Origin: Entomobacter blattae
GTDB taxonomy: Bacteria; Pseudomonadota; Alphaproteobacteria; Acetobacterales; Acetobacteraceae
Length of the DNA: 64,000 nucleotides
Direction: 5' to 3'
NCBI RefSeq assembly: GCF_014672835.1
Contig: NZ_CP060244.1
Coordinates: 1,963,001 to 2,027,000 of the forward strand
In this document: positions 8,495 through 17,057 of the stretch, piece after piece
How positions within the stretch are numbered: the first letter of the stretch is position 1
Layout of the letters: each line of letters begins with the position of its first letter
Notes under the pieces: model-generated
What the model saw: the letters and a program-made list of their open reading frames with translations, nothing else
What the model was told of the DNA's origin: nothing
Database searches by the model: none
Made by a program: the position numbers and the translations under genes

Positions 8495-10228
8495 ATGAAA
8501 AATTTGCAACGTCTTCCCGCCGCAGTTTTTATGAGCCGGACCAAACTGAGTTGGCTGGATCTGGTTTCCATACTCTGTATTATTGCGTTTGCTATCCTTG
8601 TTGGATCAGCGGCACGGCATACGTTAGCCCCCCTCTCTGCAGCCGATGCCACAACCATTCATCTTGATCCATCCTGGCTACCCTCTTACGCCTTACGCAC
8701 GGTATTGCGTATGTTTGCCGCCTTGTTTTTTTCGTTATTATTTACATTTACCTACGCTGTATGGGCGGCAAAAAACCCGCGTGTAGGAATGATTTTGGTA
8801 CCTGTGCTGGATATTTTGCAGTCTGTCCCCATTTTGGGGTTTTTGACCTTTACGGTTGTCTTTTTTATGGGTCTGTTTCCTGGGCAGGTATTGGGAGCAG
8901 AACTGGCCGCTATCTTTACTATTTTTACCAGTCAGGCCTGGAATATGGCCTTTAGCATGTACCAATCCCTTAAAACAGTCCCTTCCGACTTGGAGGAAGT
9001 GGCAAAAACCTTTCAACTGACCCCTTGGCAAAAATTCTGGAAACTTGAAGCCCCCTTTGCAACCCCTTCCCTGGTTTGGAACACGATGATGTCTATGTCA
9101 GGGGGGTGGTTCATGATTGTTTATTCTGAAACAATCAGTGTAGGGCAAACAAGCTTTGCCTTGCCAGGTATCGGCTCTTATGTAGGGGCTGCTATAGATC
9201 AGCGAAATATCATGGCGGTGATTTATGCCATTATTGCCATGTTTATTGTTATTATTTCTTATGATCAGCTTCTTTTTAGGCCCTTAGTCACCTGGTCATC
9301 GCGCTTTAGAATGGAAACAGTCCAAGAGAATCCCCAAAAAGATCCCTGGGTTTCTCTTATCCTTCGCAGAACCCCTTTTCTACACTGGCTATTTGGAAAA
9401 ATCGGTGACGGTTTATCCTTCCTAGGAAGCCTGCCCTTAGGAAAGAAAGCCTCTCCAAGCCTTTTGGACGATAAGAGGAAAAACACAAAATACGATATTT
9501 TATGGTATGGTCTTCTCCTTGTTTTCTCCCTTTTGGCATTAGAAGAAGTGGTTAGGTTTTGTTATTATAATATCAGTATTTTTGAGGTCTTTCTTGCTAT
9601 AAAATTAGGGTTTTACACTCTGCTTAGGGTTATCGCAATGATTGCACTGGCCAGTCTTATATGGGTGCCAGCTGGAGTTTATATTGGGCTAAACCCAGCC
9701 TGGGCCCAAAAGGCTCAAGTGATTGCCCAAATATTCTCGGCCTTCCCCGCTAATCTCTTTTTCCCTATTTTTGTTCTATTCATTGTTCACTTTCATCTGA
9801 ATAGCAACATATGGCTAACCCCCCTTATGATTTTGGGAACACAATGGTATATCCTCTTTAACGTTGTAGGAGGAGCGGCCTCTTTTCCAACAGACTTAAA
9901 AGAGGTTACCAAAAGTTTCCATATCCAGGGCTGGTTATGGTGGCGACAGGTCATATTACCTGCTATTTTCCCTTCCTATATCACGGGTGCCCTTACCGCT
10001 TCAGGGGGCGCATGGAATGCTGCCATTGCTGCTGAAGTCGCCAGTTGGGGTTCTATAACGCTCTCTGCTTCTGGATTGGGGGCCTACATCGCCCATGCCA
10101 CCACAGCGGGTGATACCACAAAAGTAGGCTTAGGCATGGTGGTAATGTCCAGCTATGTTCTTATTTTTAACCGAGCTGTTTGGCGCCCCCTCTATAACTA
10201 CGCTAGCCGCAGGCTTTCCATTTCCTAA
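8495..10228 (+). CDS. ABC transporter permease, two permease domains fused (NitT/TauT-like)
   Basis: This inner-membrane protein of 577 residues consists of two binding-protein-dependent permease domains in tandem, with many hydrophobic segments. Each half has the cytoplasmic EAA loop that docks the ATPase: EVAKTFQLTPWQKFWKLEAP in the first, EVTKSFHIQGWLWWRQ in the second. The fused layout resembles nitrate/sulfonate/taurine-type (NitT/TauT) systems. The ATPase gene follows after 27 bases, so the two form one transporter. No periplasmic substrate-binding protein gene is adjacent, and the substrate cannot be read from the sequence. The start is not supported by a strong ribosome site; an ATG at 8531 is an alternative. 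Confidence 0.85.
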   Translation: MKNLQRLPAAVFMSRTKLSWLDLVSILCIIAFAILVGSAARHTLAPLSAADATTIHLDPSWLPSYALRTVLRMFAALFFSLLFTFTYAVWAAKNPRVGMILVPVLDILQSVPILGFLTFTVVFFMGLFPGQVLGAELAAIFTIFTSQAWNMAFSMYQSLKTVPSDLEEVAKTFQLTPWQKFWKLEAPFATPSLVWNTMMSMSGGWFMIVYSETISVGQTSFALPGIGSYVGAAIDQRNIMAVIYAIIAMFIVIISYDQLLFRPLVTWSSRFRMETVQENPQKDPWVSLILRRTPFLHWLFGKIGDGLSFLGSLPLGKKASPSLLDDKRKNTKYDILWYGLLLVFSLLALEEVVRFCYYNISIFEVFLAIKLGFYTLLRVIAMIALASLIWVPAGVYIGLNPAWAQKAQVIAQIFSAFPANLFFPIFVLFIVHFHLNSNIWLTPLMILGTQWYILFNVVGGAASFPTDLKEVTKSFHIQGWLWWRQVILPAIFPSYITGALTASGGAWNAAIAAEVASWGSITLSASGLGAYIAHATTAGDTTKVGLGMVVMSSYVLIFNRAVWRPLYNYASRRLSIS

Positions 10229-10255
10229 ATCATCCATGGACTTCAGGTTGTCTCT

Positions 10256-11602
10256 ATGTCGCAGAATACCAAACAAGAACTTATTTGTATACAAGACTGC
10301 AAACAAGCTTATCATAAGGAAAATAACACCAACCTGATTGTGCTCGATAAGGTAAATCTTCACTTATACACCAATGAAATTGTTGGGTTATTGGGCCGCT
10401 CCGGCTCTGGAAAATCCACCCTTTTGCGGATTATTTCTGGCCTTTTACGCCCCACTGAGGGCAAAATTTTTTGGAAAAAAAAACCTCTTACCGGCCCTAC
10501 TTCCGGAATTGCCATGGTTTTTCAATCCTTTGCGCTCTTTCCATGGTTAACCGTACAGGAAAATGTAGAAATTGGCCTAGAAGCAAAAGGCGTTTCCAGA
10601 GCAGAGCGAAAGGTCTTGGCAGAAGAAGCCATAGATCTGATAGGCCTTGCAGGTTATGAAAAAGCCTACCCCAAAGAGCTCTCTGGTGGAATGCGCCAGC
10701 GTGTTGGGCTGGCACGAGCTCTTGTGGTTCATCCTGATCTGTTATTAATGGATGAGCCATTTTCTGCTCTGGATGTACTGACCGCAGAAAATCTCAGGAC
10801 AGACCTTATAGAGTTATGGTCGGAAAGAAAATTACCGGTTAAATCCATTCTGATTGTAACGCATAATATTGAAGAAGCGGTTTTGATGTGTGATCGCATC
10901 ATTATATTTTCTTCCAACCCTGGCAAAGTGGCCCATGAACTTACGGTACCCTTACCTCATCCAAGAAGTCGTGAAAACCCCGCCTTTCGGCAGCTGGTTG
11001 ATAGAATCTATACCCTTATGACCCGTAAGGAGCCGGAATATGTGCCCCCCATCCTTACTGAAGATCAACCGGAACTGATTAAGTCGCGCTTTTCCAGGCC
11101 CTTACCCGACTTGCCCTTACATCTGGTTATCGGAATGATGGAAACATTGGCAGCAGAGCCCTATAATGGTCGTGCAGATTTACCAAAACTCGCCGAAAGC
11201 TTGCAGCTTGAGCTTGATGACCTTTTGCCTTTGGGGGAATCCCTACAGATGTTAGGATTTGCAACCCTTGAGGAAGGCGATATCTATCTGACTTCCATTG
11301 GAACAGAATTTGTCAATAGTGAACAAGAACAAAGGCGTACAATATTTAGAAATAACATTATTCAACGTATCCCTCTTGTCAAAGCCATTCGGGTCATCTT
11401 GGATGAACGATGGAATCACCGAGCCAGTGCAGAACGCTTTAGAGATGAACTGGAAGATACCATGTCACCCGATTATGCCCAACAAACCCTTAACACCGTA
11501 ACCAATTGGGGACGATATTCAGAGCTTTTTGACTTTGATGAAGAGGCTGATCAATTCTTTCTGGATGAAGATGATCAGGTTTACAAAATTGAATCAAAAT
11601 AA
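10256..11602 (+). CDS. ABC transporter ATP-binding protein with C-terminal AAA-associated domain
   Basis: This is the ATPase partner of the preceding fused permease. In 448 residues it has Walker A GRSGSGKSTL, the Q-loop VFQSFALFPW, signature LSGGMRQRVGLARAL, Walker B LLLMDEPFSALD and the switch His in IVTHNIEEAV. This is a full nucleotide-binding domain of the NitT/TauT type, ending near residue 260. The last 150 or so residues are an extra, rather acidic region of the kind annotated as AAA-associated C-terminal domain; a regulatory role is an inference. The gene converges on msrA with a shared hairpin between them. Substrate unknown. Confidence 0.87.
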   Translation: MSQNTKQELICIQDCKQAYHKENNTNLIVLDKVNLHLYTNEIVGLLGRSGSGKSTLLRIISGLLRPTEGKIFWKKKPLTGPTSGIAMVFQSFALFPWLTVQENVEIGLEAKGVSRAERKVLAEEAIDLIGLAGYEKAYPKELSGGMRQRVGLARALVVHPDLLLMDEPFSALDVLTAENLRTDLIELWSERKLPVKSILIVTHNIEEAVLMCDRIIIFSSNPGKVAHELTVPLPHPRSRENPAFRQLVDRIYTLMTRKEPEYVPPILTEDQPELIKSRFSRPLPDLPLHLVIGMMETLAAEPYNGRADLPKLAESLQLELDDLLPLGESLQMLGFATLEEGDIYLTSIGTEFVNSEQEQRRTIFRNNIIQRIPLVKAIRVILDERWNHRASAERFRDELEDTMSPDYAQQTLNTVTNWGRYSELFDFDEEADQFFLDEDDQVYKIESK

Positions 11603-11609
11603 TTTATAA

Positions 11610-11660
11610 ATTTATTAAAATAAATTGTTTATTATAAACAAAGACTTTATTTTAATAAAT
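11610..11660. terminator. Bidirectional hairpin between convergent ABC ATPase and msrA genes
   Basis: Outer arms of 15 bases (11610-11624 and 11646-11660) are perfectly complementary and consist only of A and T. Inside lies a second inverted repeat (TTGTTTA / TAAACAA), so one long stem with an AGAC bulge is possible. It sits between two convergent genes, overlapping the last codons of msrA, which suits a shared terminator. Function is inferred. Confidence 0.6.
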
Positions 11661-12183
11661 CTAAATAGCTTTGTCTAAATTTATAGACTTTTGGGGCTAC
11701 AACAGCCTGACAATAAGCTGATTGTGGATTTAAAGCAAAATAATCATCATGGCTGACCTCTGCTGGATAGAACGTTTTTCTCTCTTGAATTTGTGTAACA
11801 ATGGGGTTTTTCCATAAGCCTGCCTGAGCAACCTGCTGGAGCACATCCTTCACCGTCTGCGTTTCTTCCGCATTGCTTGTAATCACAATTGAGCGGTATT
11901 GCGTGCCCTTATCGGGGCCTTGCTGATTCAGAGTCGTTGGGTCGTGAACCGTAAAAAAAATGTTGAGTAACATTTCTAACGGTATCTCTTCTGAAAGATA
12001 GGTAACCTTAACAACTTCTGCATGGCCTGTAGCGCCAGTACAGACCTGTTCATAGGTTGGGTTAGGCACATCTCCCCCAGCATAACCACTTTTAACGGCT
12101 ATAACCCCTTTAAGATCTTTATAAATTGCCTCTATACACCAAAAACAGCCACCCCCGAGAATAATGGATCTTTTTTCAGTCAC
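11647..12183 (-). CDS. msrA: Peptide-methionine (S)-S-oxide reductase MsrA
   Basis: MsrA reduces methionine-S-sulfoxide in oxidised proteins and free methionine. The 178-residue protein has the catalytic motif GGCFWC (residues 10-15) followed by IEAIYKDLKGV, then VKSGYAGG, TGHAEVVKVTY, FFTVHDPTTLNQQGPDKGTQYRS split over the central region, and an exposed Cys near the C-terminus (SAYCQAVV) that can act as resolving cysteine. There is no signal peptide, so it is cytoplasmic. It follows ilvD on the same strand after 67 bases. Confidence 0.96.
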   Translation of the reverse strand: MTEKRSIILGGGCFWCIEAIYKDLKGVIAVKSGYAGGDVPNPTYEQVCTGATGHAEVVKVTYLSEEIPLEMLLNIFFTVHDPTTLNQQGPDKGTQYRSIVITSNAEETQTVKDVLQQVAQAGLWKNPIVTQIQERKTFYPAEVSHDDYFALNPQSAYCQAVVAPKVYKFRQSYLDLLK

Positions 12184-12250
12184 AACGCTCTCTCCTGTGC
12201 AAAAGGCATTTTATTTTATCTTGGTTAAAGGGAAGAGGTAAATACTGATA

Positions 12251-13972
12251 TTATAAATCAGCATAAATATGAGTTTCCTCTTTGGAGCCAGGATGGGTTA
12301 CCGCTCCCTTGGAGGCTGGACCAACAAGTTGGGCGAATTTCCAGATTGCACCACTGTTATAATCTGTTTTTCTGGGTTTCCAGTTTTTGCGCCGCTCTTC
12401 TAGCTCCTGCTCAGATAAGGCCACCTCTATGGTTCCTGCTTCAGCATCAATAATAATACGGTCGCCATCTTTTAACAGAGCAATAGGCCCACCAACGGCT
12501 GCCTCTGGGCCCACATGGCCTACGCAAAACCCGCGTGTTCCCCCTGAAAAACGACCATCCGTAATGAGGGCTACCTTCTCGCCCATCCCCTGCCCATAAA
12601 TAGCTGCTGTTGTTGAAAGCATTTCCCTCATACCAGGGCCACCTTTTGGCCCTTCGTAGCGGATAACAATAATATCGCCTTCTTTATAACGATGCTGTTT
12701 AACAGCTTCGAACGCCTCTTCCTCACAATCAAAACAGAGAGCTGCTCCTTCAAAGCGCAAAGTTTTCATCCCTGCAATTTTAACAATGGCCCCATCGGGT
12801 GCAAGATTACCCTTCAGTCCAACAACACCGCCCCTTTTGGTAATAGCCCGTGAAACAGGAAAGACAACATCCTGATCTTCCGGTATTTTTACATAAGCCA
12901 AATTCTCAGCCATGGTCTTGCCAGTTACTGTCATGCATTCCCCATGGAGCAACCCTGCATCTAATAAGGACTTTAATATAACAGGAATGCCACCAACTCG
13001 ATACACATCGAGAGCTACATACTTTCCGCCTGGTTTTAAATCGGCAATGTAAGGGGTATCGCGCATGATACGAGCAACATCATCAAGAGTGAAATCAATT
13101 CCAATTTCATTGGCTAAGGCCGGTAAATGTAACCCTGCATTGGTTGAACCTCCCGTAGCACCAACAACAACTGCGGCATTCTCAAGGGCTTTCTTGGTGA
13201 CTATATCCCTAGGGCGAATTTTATGTTTAAGCAGGTTCATAACAGCCCGCCCACTTTCTATAGCCCATTTATCCCGCTCCTCATAAGGTGCTGGAGCACC
13301 GGCAGAACCCGGTAAGGCCAAACCAATAGCCTCACTCACGGTAGCCATTGTATTGGCTGTAAACTGCCCCCCACATGCTCCCGCTGATGGACAGGCCACA
13401 CATTCAAGTTCGTGTAATTCTTCCTTGGGGATTTTTCCAGCCGCATATTGGCCAACAGCCTCAAAAACATCTACAACTGTAACATCCTTACCCTTATAGG
13501 TTCCTGGAAGAATAGACCCCCCATACATAAATACACTGGGAACATTTAAACGCAGCATGGCCATCATCATCCCTGGAAGGGATTTATCACACCCTGCAAG
13601 ACCCACAAGCGCATCGTAACAATGGCCCCTTACTGTGAGCTCCACAGTATCGGCAATGGCATCGCGGGAAACCAGAGAAGATTTCATTCCCTGATGGCCC
13701 ATAGCCATGCCATCAGTGACTGTAATAGTGGTAAACTCCCTAGGAGTGCCCGCCTTTTCCTTAACCCCTGTTTTAACAGATTGGGCCTGACGGGATAAAG
13801 CAATGTTACAAGGAGCTGCTTCGTTCCAACAAGTAGCAACCCCTACCAAAGGCTGGTGGATTTCATCTTCTGTGAGGCCCATCGCATGAAAGTAGGATCG
13901 ATGCGGTGCCCGATCATAGCCTTCGGTAACATGGCGAGAAGGAAGATGGCTTTTATCCCAATGCTTAACCAT
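12251..13972 (-). CDS. ilvD: Dihydroxy-acid dehydratase
   Basis: IlvD dehydrates dihydroxy acids to 2-keto acids in valine, leucine and isoleucine synthesis, using an iron-sulfur cluster. The 573-residue protein shows GCDKSLPGMMMA (cluster Cys), VACPSAGACGGQFTANTM (second cluster region), PYEERDKWAIESGR and the C-terminal ITDGRFSGGTRGFCVGHVGPEA motif. Length is normal. The gene is 104 bases downstream of valS, so both may belong to one transcript linked to branched-chain amino acids. Confidence 0.96.
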   Translation of the reverse strand: MVKHWDKSHLPSRHVTEGYDRAPHRSYFHAMGLTEDEIHQPLVGVATCWNEAAPCNIALSRQAQSVKTGVKEKAGTPREFTTITVTDGMAMGHQGMKSSLVSRDAIADTVELTVRGHCYDALVGLAGCDKSLPGMMMAMLRLNVPSVFMYGGSILPGTYKGKDVTVVDVFEAVGQYAAGKIPKEELHELECVACPSAGACGGQFTANTMATVSEAIGLALPGSAGAPAPYEERDKWAIESGRAVMNLLKHKIRPRDIVTKKALENAAVVVGATGGSTNAGLHLPALANEIGIDFTLDDVARIMRDTPYIADLKPGGKYVALDVYRVGGIPVILKSLLDAGLLHGECMTVTGKTMAENLAYVKIPEDQDVVFPVSRAITKRGGVVGLKGNLAPDGAIVKIAGMKTLRFEGAALCFDCEEEAFEAVKQHRYKEGDIIVIRYEGPKGGPGMREMLSTTAAIYGQGMGEKVALITDGRFSGGTRGFCVGHVGPEAAVGGPIALLKDGDRIIIDAEAGTIEVALSEQELEERRKNWKPRKTDYNSGAIWKFAQLVGPASKGAVTHPGSKEETHIYADL

Positions 13973-14076
13973 TTTGTAAATTCCTTTTTTATAATTTTAT
14001 AATAAAGAGAGTTATTGAGATGAAATCTCTAAACATCAATTTTTATAGCTTTAAATCCAGGTCTATCTATCTTCTT

Positions 14077-16764
14077 CTAGGCTAAACGAGCCAAAGCTGC
14101 CTCAAATCGTTTAATTTCATTTTGGAAAGTGAATAGCCGCTGACGATTTTCTTCTACAACTTCTGGTTTGGCACGAGAAATAAAATCTTTATTAGCCAAT
14201 TTTGCCTCTACTTTTGCCAGTTCATTCCCCAAACGGCTAATCTCTTTGCCTAAACGCTTTTTTTCGGCAACAATATCAACAACACCACTAAGAGGAAAAA
14301 TAAGAGTGGCTTCCTGAAGAACAGTTTGCGCACTTTCATCGGGGATATTCCCTTCCAATTCATGAAATTCTGAAACCCTTGCCATTCTACTCAAAGCCTC
14401 TCCCCAGTCTTTTGCAATAGCTCTATGGGCTGAGTTCATCTCCATAACGTAGACAGGCATTTTTTGGGCAGGAGGAATATTCATTTCTGCACGAATAGTT
14501 CGGATTTCAGAGATCAGGCTTATTAACCAGTCTATATCTTTTTTCTGGCTTTCTGCCATGCTGGAAGGACGTGGCCATTCTGCCCTAATCAGGCTGCCAC
14601 GGGGGCCATACCCAAAATGATGCCATAACTCTTCAGTAACAAAAGGCATAACAGGGTGCAGTATCTTTAATATAAACCCCAATATAGCACCGCAACATTC
14701 TTTTAACTCTCGGGCAGCCGGCGTATCTCCTTCTAAAAACCACGGTTTTGCCAACTCTAGAAACCAATCACAAAAACGGTTCCAAACAAATCGATAACAG
14801 GCCTGAGCATAATCATCAAACCTGAAGGCTTCCAAAGCCGTTGTAACCTCAGTCAAGGTCACCTGGGCCTCTTCCATAATCCACAAAGCTAAGGGGTGTA
14901 TTCCCTGATGAGCTGAGAATTCCTGATGGGCTGTAATGCCGTTCATCTCACAAAAACGAGCAGCATTCCACAACTTGGTTACAAACCCCCTAAATTCTTC
15001 AACCCGCTTTTCTCCCAGCCTTACATCCCTTCCAATTCCCGTGGAGATACTAACAGTAAAGCGAACAACATCAGCTCCATATTTATCAATTAAAAGGAGG
15101 GGATCTATCCCGTTTCCTTTACTTTTAGACATTTTCTGCCCATGTTCATCGCGCACCAATCCATGAATATAAATTTTTTTAAAGGGAACATCTTTAATAA
15201 AGTATTCCCCCATCATAATCATACGGGCAACCCAGAAAAATATAATATCAAACCCTGTCACCAAGACACTGCCGGGATAATATTTTTTTAACTCTTCCGT
15301 CTCTTCTGGCCAGCCAAGAGTAGAAAACGGCCACAGGGCGGATGAAAACCATGTATCAAGAACATCTTCATCTCGAGTAAGGATTTTCTCATTTTTATAA
15401 TGGGCAAATGCTTGTTTTTTGGCTTCTTCTTCATCAAAGGCTACAAAAACGTGGCCATCGGGCCCATACCAGGCCGGAATTTGATGACCCCACCATAATT
15501 GGCGGCTAATGCACCAAGGTTGAATATTGTTCATCCAGGCAAAAAAAGTATTTTCCCACTGCTCGGGAATAAAGGCTGCCTCTTTCTTCTTAACAGCTTT
15601 AATCGCAGCTTTTGCCAAGTGTGGTGCATCACAATACCATTGTAAAGTTAGCCGAGGTTCAACAATGGCCCCGCCCCTATCAGCATGGGGAACTTGGTGA
15701 ATATGGGATTCAACCTTATCCAGCAACGATAATCGCTCAAGCTCTTCAACAATGGCAGCGCGTGCCTTCTCTCGTGAAAGCCCTTTTAGGCTATAAACAA
15801 ATTCCTTATCGGCCAAGCCAGAAACGTTGGTTAACTGCTCTTCGATTTCGGTGAGAATAATATGTGCCTCTTCATCAAGCACAGTATAAAGGGGAAGATT
15901 ATGCCTTTTTCCTACCTCAAAATCATTAAAATCATGGGCTGGAGTGATCTTGACAGCCCCTGTTCCCTTTTCCGGATCTGAATATTCATCCGCTACAATA
16001 GGCACCCGCCGACCAGTTAAAGGAACAATAGCGGACTGACCAATAAGGGTGGTATAGCGGTCATCCTCTGGATGAACGGCAATGGCAACATCTCCCAACA
16101 TGGTTTCAGGACGGGTCGTTGCAATGGTAATAAACTGCCCTTCTTCTTCAGCAACAGGATAGCGAATATACCATAAATGCCCTTTTATTTCCTTATTAAC
16201 CACTTCTAGATCTGACAGAGCAGAACGAAAAACTGGATCCCAGTTCACCAACCTGTTGTCTCGGTAAATAAGGCCATCCCGATAAAGGGTCACAAACACC
16301 TTTCTAACAGCAACAGAAAGCCCCTCATCCATTGTAAAGCGCTCTCTCTTCCAGTCTAGCGACGCCCCAAGACGCCTAAGCTGTTGAGTAATTTGCCCAC
16401 CGGAATTATTTTTCCACTGCCAAACCCGTTCGGTAAACTTCTCTCTCCCCAGCCCTTCGCGAGAAAGTTTTTCCGAGCGGAGCTCTCTTTCTACGACAAG
16501 CTGGGTTGCTATACCTGCATGATCTGTTCCCGGCTGCCATAACACATCATACCCTTGCATGCGGCGCCAACGCACCAGAATATCTTGCAAGGTCATGGTT
16601 AAAGCATGCCCCATATGCAAGTTCCCGGTAACATTAGGGGGAGGAATCATAATAGCAAAAGCGGGCTTACTACTGCCTGGATCGGCGGAAAAAACGCCTG
16701 ATTCTTCCCATAAGTGATAAAGAGACTGTTCAACTTCCTGAGGAGAAAAAGTTTTTTCTAGCAT
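14077..16764 (-). CDS. valS: Valine--tRNA ligase
   Basis: ValS charges tRNA-Val with valine. The 895-residue class I synthetase has the HIGH-type motif in PPNVTGNLHMGHAL (about residues 42-55), the editing domain with TTRPETMLGDVA, the catalytic DTWFSSALWPFS segment, and KMSKSKGNGIDP. The last 65 or so residues are a charged coiled coil, the tRNA-binding arm typical of ValS. Length is slightly short but complete. It heads a minus-strand run with ilvD and msrA. Confidence 0.97.
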   Translation of the reverse strand: MLEKTFSPQEVEQSLYHLWEESGVFSADPGSSKPAFAIMIPPPNVTGNLHMGHALTMTLQDILVRWRRMQGYDVLWQPGTDHAGIATQLVVERELRSEKLSREGLGREKFTERVWQWKNNSGGQITQQLRRLGASLDWKRERFTMDEGLSVAVRKVFVTLYRDGLIYRDNRLVNWDPVFRSALSDLEVVNKEIKGHLWYIRYPVAEEEGQFITIATTRPETMLGDVAIAVHPEDDRYTTLIGQSAIVPLTGRRVPIVADEYSDPEKGTGAVKITPAHDFNDFEVGKRHNLPLYTVLDEEAHIILTEIEEQLTNVSGLADKEFVYSLKGLSREKARAAIVEELERLSLLDKVESHIHQVPHADRGGAIVEPRLTLQWYCDAPHLAKAAIKAVKKKEAAFIPEQWENTFFAWMNNIQPWCISRQLWWGHQIPAWYGPDGHVFVAFDEEEAKKQAFAHYKNEKILTRDEDVLDTWFSSALWPFSTLGWPEETEELKKYYPGSVLVTGFDIIFFWVARMIMMGEYFIKDVPFKKIYIHGLVRDEHGQKMSKSKGNGIDPLLLIDKYGADVVRFTVSISTGIGRDVRLGEKRVEEFRGFVTKLWNAARFCEMNGITAHQEFSAHQGIHPLALWIMEEAQVTLTEVTTALEAFRFDDYAQACYRFVWNRFCDWFLELAKPWFLEGDTPAARELKECCGAILGFILKILHPVMPFVTEELWHHFGYGPRGSLIRAEWPRPSSMAESQKKDIDWLISLISEIRTIRAEMNIPPAQKMPVYVMEMNSAHRAIAKDWGEALSRMARVSEFHELEGNIPDESAQTVLQEATLIFPLSGVVDIVAEKKRLGKEISRLGNELAKVEAKLANKDFISRAKPEVVEENRQRLFTFQNEIKRFEAALARLA

Positions 16765-16896
16765 AAAGGGTATGGCCTGTATTTTTCAAAAGAGAATCTT
16801 GGTAAAACGCTAAAGACAATACCGCACTCTAGCTTAAAAATACAATGCCAGAGAACAGAAAGGAGGCTTCCGTTTTTTCTCTGCTCTATCCACACA

Positions 16897-17032
16897 CTTA
16901 TAGTATTATGATGGGTTCATGGATAATCGAATTGATCTTGCTAGTTTGGCCAACAGTATGTGGTCTTATAGTGGTATGGTAGATTTCACCTCTGTTCGAG
17001 GGCAGTTTAAGGCATGCTGAACTCCAAAGGAG
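16897..17032 (+). pseudogene. Degenerate fragment of a NodT-family outer-membrane efflux gene
   Basis: This stretch in the valS-tolC gap closely matches, on the plus strand, the coding strand of the NodT gene elsewhere in this window (complement of about 50741-50876). By eye well over 80% of bases agree. A conceptual peptide MDNRIDLASLANSMWSYSGM parallels MDNGIDLASLANSMWSYGGM in the intact gene. After that an extra base breaks the frame and a TGA follows. Both ends are cut: similarity fades before 16897 and after 17032. It points opposite to tolC, so it is not a piece of that paralogue. It is read as a relic of a duplicated or formerly resident nodT-like gene. Confidence 0.75.
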
Positions 17033-17057
17033 TAGAGCTAATAAAAACGTTTAGAGG

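Noticed and set aside
16888-16896. CTATCCACA, one base from a DnaA box
   Set aside because: A single near-match beside a gene relic is not evidence for an origin.
16909-16983. Short hydrophobic ORF starting MMGSWIIELILLVW
   Set aside because: It lies in another frame of the NodT relic and has no ribosome site; it is a by-product of the decayed copy.
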